The notes: generated from the sequence alone by a model not told the origin. Positions 43,026 to 52,016 are shown, numbered from the stretch's first letter. The stretch: 64,000 nt of DNA from JACVRW01 sp963811055 (GCA_963811055.1 CAWEPQ010000019.1:248001-312000); one strand, 5' to 3'. Numbers and translations are program-made.

Positions 43026-43751
43026 TCATCGCCAGGCGAAGACGGGCTCCTCCACGTGGTCGATCCGCATGCCGCTCTGCCCGTTGAGAGCAACTTCCCT
43101 GAACTGGTAGAGGATCGCCCCCGTCGGCGCGTGGATGAGGTCGTTGCCGAGTGGCAGCTGCAGAACGGGTCGCTCGCTTTCCGGAATCGGCACGAAACGC
43201 GGCTCGCCGCTCAGCAGCGCGTGCAGGCCGATGCGGTAGGCGGCGAGGACCTCGTCGGGGTCCGGTTTGAGCGCGGGGTCCGCACCGCACCAGAGCACCA
43301 CCGGCGTGATGACGAACCCGGAGCGCGTCACGTAGTCGTCGAGCCAGCCGACGACGCTTTCGGCATCCAGGCGTACCCCTAGCTCCTCGTCGAGCTCACG
43401 CAGCGCGGCATCGAGCGGCGTTTCCCCGGCATCGATCCTGCCTCCGGGAAGCGCCCACTGGCCGGCGTGCCTGCGCATCGTCGACGGGCGGCGGCAGAGG
43501 AGAAAGGCCGCGCCGCCGGCCACGCCGACCATCCGGCCGTCGAGAGACGGTCCGTCCTCTTGGCGCAGGTCGAATGGCACCACCGACATGTCGATGTCGT
43601 GCAGGGGGTCGCCGTCGTCGCGCTCGGCGTGGCTGTCGAGCAGCGCGATCGCCACTGCCGCGTGCCTCCGTCCCTCGAGCGGCCACACTCGGCGCTCGTG
43701 AGCGCGCAGATTCGCAGCGAGCCTGCTCCTTAGCGCCCCGTTGAAGATCAC
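43026..43751 (-). CDS. Nudix hydrolase
   Basis: Hydrolyses nucleoside diphosphates linked to another moiety. The Nudix box is complete: G-R-I-D-A-G-E-T-P-L-D-A-A-L-R-E-L-D-E-E and L-G-V. The arrangement (N-terminal A-A-V-A-I-A-L-L, about 240 residues) resembles CoA pyrophosphatases but the CoA-specific UPF0035 motif was not identified. The GTG at 43751 is the likeliest start; the frame continues upstream through a conserved intergenic element. It converges on the SDR gene. Confidence 0.87.
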   Translation of the reverse strand: MIFNGALRSRLAANLRAHERRVWPLEGRRHAAVAIALLDSHAERDDGDPLHDIDMSVVPFDLRQEDGPSLDGRMVGVAGGAAFLLCRRPSTMRRHAGQWALPGGRIDAGETPLDAALRELDEELGVRLDAESVVGWLDDYVTRSGFVITPVVLWCGADPALKPDPDEVLAAYRIGLHALLSGEPRFVPIPESERPVLQLPLGNDLIHAPTGAILYQFREVALNGQSGMRIDHVEEPVFAWR

Positions 43752-43770
43752 CGCACCATTATCGGGGCAA

Positions 43771-43808
43771 CCAATCCTCGGTACACCCCCGCGAAAACTT
43801 CGGTATTC
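43771..43808 (+). promoter_or_regulatory. Conserved upstream element, copy 2
   Basis: Partner of 39341-39378 (29/38 identical). Again CCAATC, two TCGGT words starting 22 bp apart and a GAAAA between them. It stands 88 bp before the propeller lipoprotein start, in the spacer shared with the divergent Nudix gene. Confidence 0.55.
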
Positions 43809-43895
43809 GGATTCTCGTGGGCTCGGGTTAGGCTGGGCGCCGTGCGGTACGGAGGCCGCAGTCCCGTCAGTCAAGCCCGGACACTTGGAGCCCAT

Positions 43896-45341
43896 GTGAA
43901 GCCTCTCGCCGCCGCCGCCGCCGTCGTCCCCGTTGCTCTGCTGGTGTCGAGCTGCTCGCTCGGCCAGGTCAGTTCATTCGAGGATGTGAGCCCGTTCGGG
44001 GCGGACGTGCGCGGCACGGTCGCGACCAGCGACCCGTCGAGCCTCGAGCTGCTTCTGGTCGCCAAGGCCGGCGGCACGCCGACCCCCGACGACAACGACA
44101 TTGTCAGCCCCACCAATCAGAACGCGTGGTCCCAGACAGCTGCCGGATGCTTCACGGTCACCCCGGCCGCGGGCAGCTCGCACGTGTATGTGCCCAACGG
44201 CGGCTACGACACCCTCTCCCAATACGACCTCGGCGCGGACGGGGCGCTCACGCCGAAGACCCCGGCGTCGGTCGGAACCGGCTTGGGCCCCGCGGGGGTG
44301 GCTGTCAGCCCTGATGGCGGCTCGGTGTACGTGACCAACCAGAACGCCAACAGCATCTCCCAGTACGACATCGGCGCGAACGGAGCGGTCGCCCCGAAGA
44401 CGCCGGCCACGCTGGCAGCCGGCGACCGACCGATAGGGATCGCGGTCAACCCCGACGGCGACTCGGCCTATGTCACCGCCGTGAACGATGACGCCGTTCT
44501 CCAGTACGACATCGGGGCCGACGGGGCGCTCACCCCCAAGGCCTCGCCGACGGTCAGCGCCGGCGACGCGCCGGTCCGAGTGGCGGTCAGCCCCGACGGC
44601 GACTCGGTCTACGTCACGGGCAACGGCACAATCTCCCAGTACGACGCCGGCGCGGACGGCGCGCTCACCCCGAAGACTCCGCCCACGATCCCCGCCGGCG
44701 ATGAAGACCACCGCCCGTTCGACGTGGTGGTCAGCCCGGACGGCGACTCGGTCTACGTCAGCAACCCCGAAGCCGACACCATCTCCCAGTACGACGTAGG
44801 CGCGAACGGGGCGCTCACGCCTAAGACCGATCCCACCGTCGCGACCGGCGACCGTCCGCTGTATCTGGCGGTCAGGCCGGACGGGAACTCGGCCTACGTG
44901 TCCAACACCGACGGCTTCAGCGTCTCCCATTACGACGTTGGAGCGGACGGCGCGCTCACCCCGGAGAGCACGCTGACAGCCGATGTTTACTCGCTTTTTG
45001 GTGCCATCGCGATCAGTCCCGACGGCGGCTCCTTCTACATCGCGGATGTCTATAACCACACCGTCAACCAGTACGACATCGGCACCGGCGGGGCCCTGAC
45101 CCCGAAGAGCACGCCGACCGTTCCCGCCGACCTCTCTCCGGCCACGATCGCGATCAGCCCGCCCCGGAGCTTCGACGTGACGGCCGAGCTCGGGATCAGC
45201 GACACGAGTCAGTGCCTCCCCACCCAGGACTACGTCCTCCAACCGAACACCGAGTACACCGTCCGGCTCTGCGCCCGCGACGCCAGCCACGAACGCTGGA
45301 ACTGCGGCGGGAACCGCACCTTCACCACCGACCCGGTGTAG
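43896..45341 (+). CDS. Seven-bladed beta-propeller lipoprotein (YVTN/lactonase-like repeats)
   Basis: Secreted lipoprotein. The GTG at 43896 (GGAG seven bases upstream) starts a signal peptide with lipobox V-S-S-C. The body has seven repeats of about 47 residues built on V-Y-V-T-N...S-Q-Y-D-I-G-A-D-G-A-L-T-P-K...V-A-V-S-P-D-G-D-S, i.e. one seven-bladed propeller. A short C-terminal Cys-containing domain follows (L-C-A-R-D-A...C-G-G-N-R). The fold is shared with 6-phosphogluconolactonase-like and surface adhesion proteins; enzyme activity is doubtful. An in-frame GTG at 43842 is possible but would bury the signal peptide. Confidence 0.88.
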   Translation: MKPLAAAAAVVPVALLVSSCSLGQVSSFEDVSPFGADVRGTVATSDPSSLELLLVAKAGGTPTPDDNDIVSPTNQNAWSQTAAGCFTVTPAAGSSHVYVPNGGYDTLSQYDLGADGALTPKTPASVGTGLGPAGVAVSPDGGSVYVTNQNANSISQYDIGANGAVAPKTPATLAAGDRPIGIAVNPDGDSAYVTAVNDDAVLQYDIGADGALTPKASPTVSAGDAPVRVAVSPDGDSVYVTGNGTISQYDAGADGALTPKTPPTIPAGDEDHRPFDVVVSPDGDSVYVSNPEADTISQYDVGANGALTPKTDPTVATGDRPLYLAVRPDGNSAYVSNTDGFSVSHYDVGADGALTPESTLTADVYSLFGAIAISPDGGSFYIADVYNHTVNQYDIGTGGALTPKSTPTVPADLSPATIAISPPRSFDVTAELGISDTSQCLPTQDYVLQPNTEYTVRLCARDASHERWNCGGNRTFTTDPV

Positions 45342-45363
45342 AGGCCCGGTCCCTGCGGGCCAC

Positions 45364-46025
45364 TCAGCTGAAGCCGTCGACGCGCAGGGTCAGGACCTGC
45401 CCGCTGTCGATCCTCTCCGGGAGGTCTTGGCCGCGGCACCAGACGGAAACCGTGCCGCCGGCCGGGAGCGCGGCGCCTCCGTTGAAGGACATCGACCGCT
45501 TGATCGTTTGGGTCCCGGGAACGTAGCGGCGGTCGGTGGTGCCGCCGATGACGGTCCCGCTGGGGTTGCGCAGCTGGCATTCCGCGTCGAGCACGTGTTC
45601 GTCGATGAAGCAGCCCTGGCAGCCGGTGGTGTTGATGGTGGCCAGGAACACGTAGTCGCCGGCGGGCAGCGCTTTCGACGCGACCTGGACGAAGGCGCTG
45701 TTATTGGAGGTCGCGGGCTGAACGAACCAGAAGTTGGCGGTGGTCGGGATCTGCGGGACGTTCAGCGTCGATTCGTTGATGTCGGCGCCGGTGAGCGAGT
45801 TGTCGGTGGCGACTCTGCTGTCTACGGATCCGGTGAGAAAGTCCCCGTTCCCGAGCGAGAAGTTGGCGACCTGTTGCCGATGTCGACCGACTTGACCTCG
45901 CCGTCGATGATGTCGGCGCTTCCAATCGTGTTGGCGGCGTAGGCGCCGCCGGTACCAACGGCGACGAAGAGGGCCAGGAAAGCGACGACGTTCTGCTTGA
46001 AGTAGCGGACCACGGTGGAGAGCAT
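45364..46025 (-). pseudogene. D-I/V-repeat surface protein 3 (single frameshift)
   Basis: Third member of the family. The ATG at 46025 begins M-L-S-T-V-V-R-Y-F-K-Q-N, with a signal peptide (A-F-L-A-L-F-V-A-V-G-T-G-G-A-Y-A-A) and N-T-I-G-S-A-D-I-I-D-G-E-V. The frame breaks after D-I-G-N near 45870, where one C seems lost. Reading on in the next frame gives L-T-G-A-D-I-N-E-S-T-L and a C-terminal domain with C-Q-G-C-F-I-D-E-H to the stop at 45364. Restored length is about 220 residues. N-terminal anchor differs from copies 1 and 2. Confidence 0.72.
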
Positions 46026-46109
46026 CGGCAGGTCCTTTCCGCGACCGGTGCCGGCCGCCTCGATCGACGAATAGGAACGGGAAGCCTCGCCTCCACTGAT
46101 AATCCAGCC

Positions 46110-46905
46110 GTGCCGGTCAAGCGTTGTCTCGTGCTCACCGTCCTTGTGCTCGCGCTCGCGCCGGCGGCGCGAGCAGCGCAGCCGCCTCGCTGGCAGCCGG
46201 ACGTGGAGGCGGCGAACGCCTACGCCGCGGGACGAGCGGGCGCCGTGTCGTTCTCGGTACGTACCGAGCGCCGCGTCTGGGGGCGCGACGCCCGCCGCGC
46301 CGTGCCGAGCGCCAGCGTGCTCAAGGCGATGCTCCTCGTGGCGTACCTCCGCCAGCCAGGCGTTCGCGACCGTCGGCTCGGGGCGGCCGACCGGGCTTTG
46401 CTGAGACCGATGGTGCGCTGGTCCGACAACGTGACCGCCACGAGCGTCCGGAACATCGTGGGGGACGCCGGGCTCGTCCGGCTGGCCCGCCGCGCCGGGA
46501 TGCGCCGCTTCAGGCCGGCGTCACCGGTGTGGGGGCTCTCGAGCGTCGACGCGGCGGACCAGTCGCGCTACCTCCTCCACATCGACCGGCTGGTGCCGCA
46601 GCGGCACCGCGCGTACGCGATGCGGCTGCTCGGGTCGGTGGTGCGGCTCGCAGCGCTGGGGGATCGCGCGGGTGCAGCCGTCCGGCTGGGCGCTCTACTT
46701 CAAGGGCGGCTGGGGCTCGGGCAGCGGCGCAGTGGACCACCAGGTGGCGCTCCTGCGCCGCGGCACCCGGCGGATCGCGGTGGCGATCATGACCACGTCG
46801 AGCCCGAGTCACGAGTACGGCAAGGGCACGCTCGAGGGAGTGGCACGGCGCCTGCTTCGCGGCCTCGGCCCGGCCTCGCTCCCGGCCGGAGCGGCGGCGG
46901 GTTAG
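46110..46905 (+). pseudogene. Class A beta-lactamase-like serine hydrolase (frameshifted)
   Basis: Signal peptide from the GTG at 46110 (C-L-V-L-T-V-L-V-L-A-L-A-P-A-A-R-A). Active-site motifs of penicillin-interacting enzymes: S-A-S-V-L-K (SxxK), W-S-D-N (SDN) and, after a frame change near 46645-46665, K-G-G-W-G (KTG-like). The last segment ends at TAG 46905. In the literal first frame the reading continues into the next gene, which is not meaningful. Fixing one base gives about 265 residues. Likely a secreted transpeptidase-like hydrolase or beta-lactamase; lacks the class A E166 loop as far as can be judged. Confidence 0.7.
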
Positions 46906-46916
46906 AGTGCGCCGCC

Positions 46917-48053
46917 ATGGATCTCACGCTCTCGCCGTCAGAAGAGGCCTTTCGCGACGAGCTCCGAGCCTGGCTCGCCGACAACCATCCGGGTGAGGAC
47001 CCGCCCGACGACGACGCCGCGTTCGAGCACCGCCGTGCCTGGCAGAAGCGCCTGCTGGAGGCCGGCTACGCCGGCTTCTCATGGCCGAAGGAGTACGGCG
47101 GCCGTGGCGCCACGCTCGTAGAGCAGGCGCTCTTCGGCGAGGAGATGGCGCGCGCCAAGGCGCCCAGCCCCGCCAACGTGCTCGGCATGGTCATGGGCGG
47201 TCCCGTGGTCATCGCCCACGGCGACGACACTCAGAAGGAGCGCTGGCTGCGGCCCATCCTCTCGGGCGACGAGATCTGGTGCCAGGGCTTCTCAGAGCCC
47301 GAGTCGGGCTCGGATCTCGCGTCGCTGAAGACGCGCGCGGTCAAGTCGAACGGCGAGTGGCTGGTGACCGGGCAGAAGGTCTGGACCACCTACGCGCACA
47401 AGGCCAAGTGGTGCATGCTCGTCGCGCGGACCGACGCCGACGCCCAGAAGCATGCGGGCCTCACCTACTTCATCATGGACATGGAGCAGGAGGCTGTGCA
47501 AGTGCGCCCGCTCCGCCAGATCACCGGCGAGGCCGAGTTCAACGAGCTCTTCATCGAAGAGGCGCGCATCCCGGACGAGAACGTCGTGGGCGGCGTGGGC
47601 AACGGCTGGACCGTTGCGATCACCACGCTCATGCACGAGCGCGCCGGGCTGGGCGCCGCCGCGGCGGCCTCCATGCGGAACGCGCTGGAGGAGCTGGGCG
47701 ACCTGGCCCGCGAACGCGGTGTGACCGCCGACCCGGTGGTGCGCCAGCGGCTCGGACAGCTGGCGATCGAGGTGGAGCTCCTGCGCCTGAACGCCTGGCG
47801 CGGGCTCACGGCGATCATGAAGACCGGGATCCCGGGGCCGGAGGGCTCCGTGGTCAAGTGGCAGTGGGGCGAGCTCAACCAGTCGCTCACCGAGCTCGCG
47901 GTTGAGATCCTCGGCGAGGACGGCGCGCTATGGGACTCCCCCTGGACCTACCGCTTCCTCCGCGCGCGAGCGAACTCCATCGAGGGCGGCACCACCGAGA
48001 TCCTGAAGAACATCGTCGCCGAGCGTGTGCTCGGGCTGCCGAAGCTCAGGTAG
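46917..48053 (+). CDS. Acyl-CoA dehydrogenase, FadE-like large subunit
   Basis: 378 residues. E-P-E-S-G-S-D-L-A-S-L loop for FAD, V-T-G-Q-K-V-W-T-T-Y-A-H, and the C-terminal catalytic-Glu region S-I-E-G-G-T-T-E-I. The ATG at 46917 starts M-D-L-T-L-S-P-S-E-E-A-F. The next gene, 11 nt downstream, encodes a second, smaller acyl-CoA dehydrogenase. This pairing matches mycobacterial heterotetrameric FadE complexes (ChsE type), where only one subunit type carries the catalytic base. Substrates of those are bulky acyl-CoAs such as steroid side chains; here it is only inferred. Confidence 0.9.
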   Translation: MDLTLSPSEEAFRDELRAWLADNHPGEDPPDDDAAFEHRRAWQKRLLEAGYAGFSWPKEYGGRGATLVEQALFGEEMARAKAPSPANVLGMVMGGPVVIAHGDDTQKERWLRPILSGDEIWCQGFSEPESGSDLASLKTRAVKSNGEWLVTGQKVWTTYAHKAKWCMLVARTDADAQKHAGLTYFIMDMEQEAVQVRPLRQITGEAEFNELFIEEARIPDENVVGGVGNGWTVAITTLMHERAGLGAAAAASMRNALEELGDLARERGVTADPVVRQRLGQLAIEVELLRLNAWRGLTAIMKTGIPGPEGSVVKWQWGELNQSLTELAVEILGEDGALWDSPWTYRFLRARANSIEGGTTEILKNIVAERVLGLPKLR

Positions 48054-48064
48054 GAGAGGAACAC

Positions 48065-49081
48065 GTGAACTTCGACTTCTCAGACGACCAGCAGGCGATC
48101 AAGCGGACGGCCAAGGACTTCCTGACGGCCCGCTTCACGGCGGAGCGCGTTCGGGCGCTCGCCGAGGGCGGGAGCTACGACGACGACGCCTGGAAGGAGA
48201 TTTGCGAGCTCGGCTGGCCCGGGATCTTCGTGTCCGAGGAGCTCGGCGGCCAGGGGCTCGGGATCGTCGAGCTGGTGATCCTGATGGAGGAGCTGGGCTA
48301 CGCCCTGGCGCCGCTGCCGTTCCTGTCCGGCGTCGCGGCGGGCCTGGCGCTGGAGGTGGCCGGGTCCGACGAGCAGCGCGAGCGCTGGCTGCCCGGGATC
48401 GCCTCGGGAGAGGTGCGCGCCACCGCCGGCCTCGCCTCCAACGGTGAGGCCCGGCTCGTGCCGGACGCCGAGGGCGCCGAGCTGATCGTGCTCCTGAGCC
48501 GCGAAGGCGGCAGGGTGATCGAGGCGGCCCAGGCGGAGGTGGAGCCGATCGACACGATCGACGCCACGCGCCGGTTCGCACGGGTGAGGGCGGACGGCGG
48601 CGACCCGCTGCCGGGCGACGCGGGGGCAGCGCTGGACCGCATCGCGGTGGCCCTGGCCGCGGAGCTCACCGGTGTCGCCCAGCACACGATGGACATGGCT
48701 GTGGAGTACGCGCGCGACCGGAAGCAGTTCGGCCGGCCGATCGGCGCCTACCAGGCCGTGTCGCACCGCTGCGCACAGATGCTGCTCGAGACCGAGGGTG
48801 CGCGCTCCGCGTCCTATTACGCGGCCTGGACCGCCGACTCGGAGACAGAGTCGCTGCCCGCCGCCGCCTCGATGGCCAAGGCCTACGCTTCGGACGCCGC
48901 CTGGCGCGTGGCGGCCTCGTCGCTGCAGGTGCACGGCGGCATCGGCTTCACCTGGGAGCACGACCTGCATTTCTTCCTGAAGCGCGCCAAGACCGGCGGC
49001 ATCCTGTTCGGGTCCGCGAGCGATCACCGCGATCGCGTGGCGGAGCTGAGCGTGCTCGCGTCAGAGCCCGCCCCGGCCTAG
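48065..49081 (+). CDS. Acyl-CoA dehydrogenase, FadE-like small subunit
   Basis: 338 residues starting V-N-F-D-F-S-D-D-Q. It has the fold but a shortened middle domain and, at the C-terminus, H-G-G-I-G-F-T-W-E-H-D-L-H-F-F-L-K-R, a signature of the beta subunit of paired FadE enzymes; no E-G-T catalytic motif is present. R-K-Q-F-G-R-P-I-G-A-Y-Q-A-V is the usual dimer/FAD region. An AGGAGAGG precedes the GTG at 48065. Most likely an obligate partner of the upstream gene. Confidence 0.9.
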   Translation: MNFDFSDDQQAIKRTAKDFLTARFTAERVRALAEGGSYDDDAWKEICELGWPGIFVSEELGGQGLGIVELVILMEELGYALAPLPFLSGVAAGLALEVAGSDEQRERWLPGIASGEVRATAGLASNGEARLVPDAEGAELIVLLSREGGRVIEAAQAEVEPIDTIDATRRFARVRADGGDPLPGDAGAALDRIAVALAAELTGVAQHTMDMAVEYARDRKQFGRPIGAYQAVSHRCAQMLLETEGARSASYYAAWTADSETESLPAAASMAKAYASDAAWRVAASSLQVHGGIGFTWEHDLHFFLKRAKTGGILFGSASDHRDRVAELSVLASEPAPA

Positions 49082-49088
49082 GCCAGGG

Positions 49089-49355
49089 CTACTCGCCGGG
49101 GAAGCTGGGCAGCCCGTGCTCGTGGGCCTGGATCGGCCCGCGCCGCTCTGACCCGAAGGCCAGCTCCTCGAGGCGCGCGATCTCGCGCTCGCCCTCCACG
49201 CGTGCCGGGTGATCCGCCGGCAGGCCCCCCACGAGGTTCTGGATCCGGTTGCGGATCTGGAGGGAGAAGTGGGGCGTGGAGGCGCCCATGAGCTGGCGCA
49301 CGTCATCCAAGGTCGGCTCGCGGACAGCGCGGTCGGGACGTTCGTACTCGCTCAT
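49089..49355 (-). CDS. Conserved-looking hypothetical protein, 88 residues
   Basis: Not recognised. Charged helical protein beginning M-S-E-Y-E-R-P-D-R-A-V, with T-L-D-D-V-R-Q-L-M-G-A-S-T-P-H-F and R-I-Q-N-L-V-G-G-L. No membrane segment. It ends 8 nt from the convergent dehydrogenase gene. Codon use is normal, so it is probably a real small cytosolic protein. Confidence 0.6.
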   Translation of the reverse strand: MSEYERPDRAVREPTLDDVRQLMGASTPHFSLQIRNRIQNLVGGLPADHPARVEGEREIARLEELAFGSERRGPIQAHEHGLPSFPGE

Positions 49356-49377
49356 GGACTGGAGGTTATCCCGGCGT

Positions 49378-50559
49378 TCAGGGTGCGGTGGCCTGGACGG
49401 GGATCAGCTCGGTGATCCGGTCGATCCGCGCCTGGGCGCGCAACGAGATCGTGTCGGCGTCGCCCAGGATCCAGACGCGGTTGTAGACGGCCTGCCCGGG
49501 GTCGTCCTCGTAGCCGGGCTGGACGCTCAGGAAGTAGCTCTCGAGCGCCGGGGGCAGATCGGCCGCGCGGTCGGTCAGGAGGAGCGGGGCGAACACGCCG
49601 CGGGTGGCGAGCGACGCGGCCGCGGCGGCGTCGAGCGGTCGCGAGGTGTTGGCCACGCTGAAGTTGTACCCGGGCACCTCCACGCCCCAGCCGAAGTCGC
49701 CCTGGCGGTAGCGCGCGAAGGCGATGGCGTTCTCCACCGGCGTGGGGCCGGCCACGCGGTTGACCGAGCCGGCCAGGCCCTTCTCGAGCTGCGCCACCAC
49801 ACGCTTCGACACGACCGACTCGGGGCCGAGCACGTACACGTTCGGGCGATCGTGCTCGCGCAGGGCCTTCCTGATCGGCTCGGGCACGGAGTCGCGCTCC
49901 ACCGGGAGCGCGGCGTCCCCGGAGCGCGCCGCCCAGGCGGCGGCCGGGGTGGCCCATTCCGCCTCCTCGCCCGAGTAGAGCACCACGTTCTGGGACGGCC
50001 GCCCTCGCGCGGCCGAGAAGAAGCGGTCGACCGCGGCGGCGCGCTCGAATGCGTCGTCGCCCTCCACCACGGCGGTCTTGTAGCCGCTGGGCCGGGCCAC
50101 GTCGTTGCCGATGCGGATCACCTGTGCGTCCTTCGACAGGTCCGAGCCGCGCGGCTCGAGCTGCTCGAGCGTGTCGGACGTCACCGCGGGCAGGGAGCTC
50201 CCGTCCGTGAGGAGTATCGGCGCGGCGATCGGCGGCCCGGCGAGCACCGAGGCCGCCACGGCCGACTGCCAGTCGCCGCGGTCCACGAGCACGACGGCGG
50301 TCGGCCGGTCGGCCTCCGAGGTGGCGGGGAAGAGCGCGCTGGCCACGCCGGCGGCGTCGGCGGCGGCGTCCCCGCCGGCCACGCGGATCGTGTTGCGCGT
50401 GGCGGTGTACGGGAAGCCGAGCTTCTCCGCGGCCTGCTCGTCCTCGCTCGAGGCTCCGGGGCCTCCGGGCTGGGGATCGTCGTCGCCGAGGCTGCATCCG
50501 GCGAGCATGAGCGCGGCTACGGCGAGTATGGCCAGGGTCCTGCGCACGGCCGGGAGCAC
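49378..50559 (-). CDS. Lipoprotein with cell-wall-binding repeat 2 (CWB2-like) domains
   Basis: 393-residue lipoprotein with lipobox L-A-G-C near residue 22. After an acidic linker there are tandem alpha/beta units with the CWB2 pattern: T-R-N-T-I-R-V-A-G-G-D, A-V-V-L-V-D-R-G-D-W-Q-S-A-V-A-A-S, A-P-I-L-L-T-D and V-Y-V-L-G-P-E-S-V-V-S. These domains bind wall polymers in clostridial surface proteins. No enzymatic domain was seen, so it may be a wall-associated adhesin or scaffold. It runs leftward together with the 88-residue gene, starting near the operator at 50606. Confidence 0.75.
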   Translation of the reverse strand: MLPAVRRTLAILAVAALMLAGCSLGDDDPQPGGPGASSEDEQAAEKLGFPYTATRNTIRVAGGDAAADAAGVASALFPATSEADRPTAVVLVDRGDWQSAVAASVLAGPPIAAPILLTDGSSLPAVTSDTLEQLEPRGSDLSKDAQVIRIGNDVARPSGYKTAVVEGDDAFERAAAVDRFFSAARGRPSQNVVLYSGEEAEWATPAAAWAARSGDAALPVERDSVPEPIRKALREHDRPNVYVLGPESVVSKRVVAQLEKGLAGSVNRVAGPTPVENAIAFARYRQGDFGWGVEVPGYNFSVANTSRPLDAAAAASLATRGVFAPLLLTDRAADLPPALESYFLSVQPGYEDDPGQAVYNRVWILGDADTISLRAQARIDRITELIPVQATAP

Positions 50560-50605
50560 GATAGCTAGACGTGCGGCTGCCCGATTTGGCCATTCCGGGC
50601 TATGA

Positions 50606-50621
50606 TTGACTGGTCAGTCAA
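50606..50621. promoter_or_regulatory. TetR-type palindromic operator upstream of an acyl-CoA dehydrogenase
   Basis: TTGACTG-GT-CAGTCAA, same 7-bp arms as at 23800-23815. A TATGAT at 50601-50606 directly abuts it and may be the -10 of the promoter, so a bound repressor would block transcription. It is 25 bp before the start at 50646. Confidence 0.75.
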
Positions 50622-50645
50622 CGAGTGCCGGGAGGCGCCCCGACG

Positions 50646-51917
50646 ATGGATTTCAAGCTCAACCAAGAGCAGCTCGAGTTCCAGGAGACCTGCCGCAGGT
50701 TCGCTCGCGAGGTCATCCGGCCGCTTGCAGACAAGTACGACCGCGAGGAAGGCGTGCCGTGGGAGGCCATCAAGGCCGCGCGCGAGTGGGGGCTCCACGG
50801 GCTCGACCACATCCAGCGGATGGGCGAGGATCCGGACGGCGTCTTCAGCTGCATCTACGCCGAGGAGCTGCACTGGGGCTGCGCCGGGATCGCCCTCGCG
50901 ATCCAGGGCGGCTCGCTCGCCGCGGCCGGCATCGCCAGCTCCGGCACGCCTGAGCAGATCGGGCGCTGGGTGCCCGAGTGCTTCGGGATGGGCGACGAGA
51001 TCAAGCTGGGCGCCTACGCGGTCACCGAGGCGGGCGCCGGCTCCGACGTTCGCTCGCTGCGCACCACGGCCAAGCTGGACGGCGACGAGTGGGTGCTCAA
51101 CGGCACCAAGGTCTTCATCACCAACGGCGGCATTGCCGACGTGACCGTCGTGGTCGCAACCGTGGATCCCGAGCTCGGGCACCGCGGCCAGGCGTCGTTC
51201 GTGGTTCCCAAGGACACCCCCGGGCTGTCCATGGGCAAGAAGGAGTCCAAGCTCGGCATTCGCGCGTCGCAGACGGCCGAGGTCGTGCTCGAGGACGTCC
51301 GGATCCCGATGGAGTACCTGCTCGGCGGTTACGAGAAGCTCCAGAAGAAGCTCGAGCGCGCACGCGCGGGCCAGTCCTCTGGTCGTGCATCGGGCGCACT
51401 CGCCACGTTCGAGCTCACCCGCCCGCTGGTGGGCGCGTCGGCGCTCGGCATCGCGCAGGCGGCCTACGAGTGGACGCTCGAATACCTCGAGGACAAGTCC
51501 GAGGACGGCGTGCCGCTGCTCGATCAGCAGCGCATCCAGCAGACGCTCGCCGACGTGGCCACCGAGATCGAGGGCGCTCGCCTGCTGGTGTGGCGCGCCG
51601 CCTGGATGGGACGCAACGGAGTTCCGATGACCGGGGGCCAGGGCTCGATGTCGAAGCTCAAGGCCGGCGACACCGCGATGTGGGCCACCACGACGCTCAT
51701 GGACCTGGTGGGCCCGTACGCGCAGACCACCGACTGCCCGCTCGAGAAGTGGTTCCGCGACGCGAAGATCTACCAGCTGTTCGAGGGCACGGCCCAGGTG
51801 CAGCGACTGGTGATCTCGCGGATGCAGCGGGCCGAGTACCAGCGGCGCATGGTGGAGGCCGCGAACGTGCTCGAGCAGGCGCCCGGCACGCCCACGGGCG
51901 ATCCCGTAGCGGCGTAG
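50646..51917 (+). CDS. Acyl-CoA dehydrogenase
   Basis: 423-residue FAD-dependent enzyme. Blocks include Y-A-V-T-E-A-G-A-G-S-D-V (FAD), L-N-G-T-K-V-F-I-T-N-G-G, and catalytic Glu in Y-Q-L-F-E-G-T-A-Q-V-Q-R, as in medium-chain and branched-chain members. The ATG at 50646 starts M-D-F-K-L-N-Q-E-Q-L. A shared operator suggests co-regulation with the thiolase at 23859. The middle has a slightly long insertion around residues 230-260 (Q-S-S-G-R-A-S-G). Confidence 0.92.
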   Translation: MDFKLNQEQLEFQETCRRFAREVIRPLADKYDREEGVPWEAIKAAREWGLHGLDHIQRMGEDPDGVFSCIYAEELHWGCAGIALAIQGGSLAAAGIASSGTPEQIGRWVPECFGMGDEIKLGAYAVTEAGAGSDVRSLRTTAKLDGDEWVLNGTKVFITNGGIADVTVVVATVDPELGHRGQASFVVPKDTPGLSMGKKESKLGIRASQTAEVVLEDVRIPMEYLLGGYEKLQKKLERARAGQSSGRASGALATFELTRPLVGASALGIAQAAYEWTLEYLEDKSEDGVPLLDQQRIQQTLADVATEIEGARLLVWRAAWMGRNGVPMTGGQGSMSKLKAGDTAMWATTTLMDLVGPYAQTTDCPLEKWFRDAKIYQLFEGTAQVQRLVISRMQRAEYQRRMVEAANVLEQAPGTPTGDPVAA

Positions 51918-52016
51918 GGCCACCCCGGCGGCGCTCGACAACCGGTCCCGCCGCGGCGGGCGATCTTTGGACCGGCGGCCGTGGCCGGCGCGGCCGGCCC
52001 GCGTCACGATTGGCGC

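Noticed and set aside
46110..48053. Apparent 647-codon fusion of a beta-lactamase-like protein and an acyl-CoA dehydrogenase
   Set aside because: The first gene is frameshifted into the frame of the second; the C-terminal beta-lactamase motifs sit in another frame and stop at 46905, and the dehydrogenase has its own ATG at 46917.
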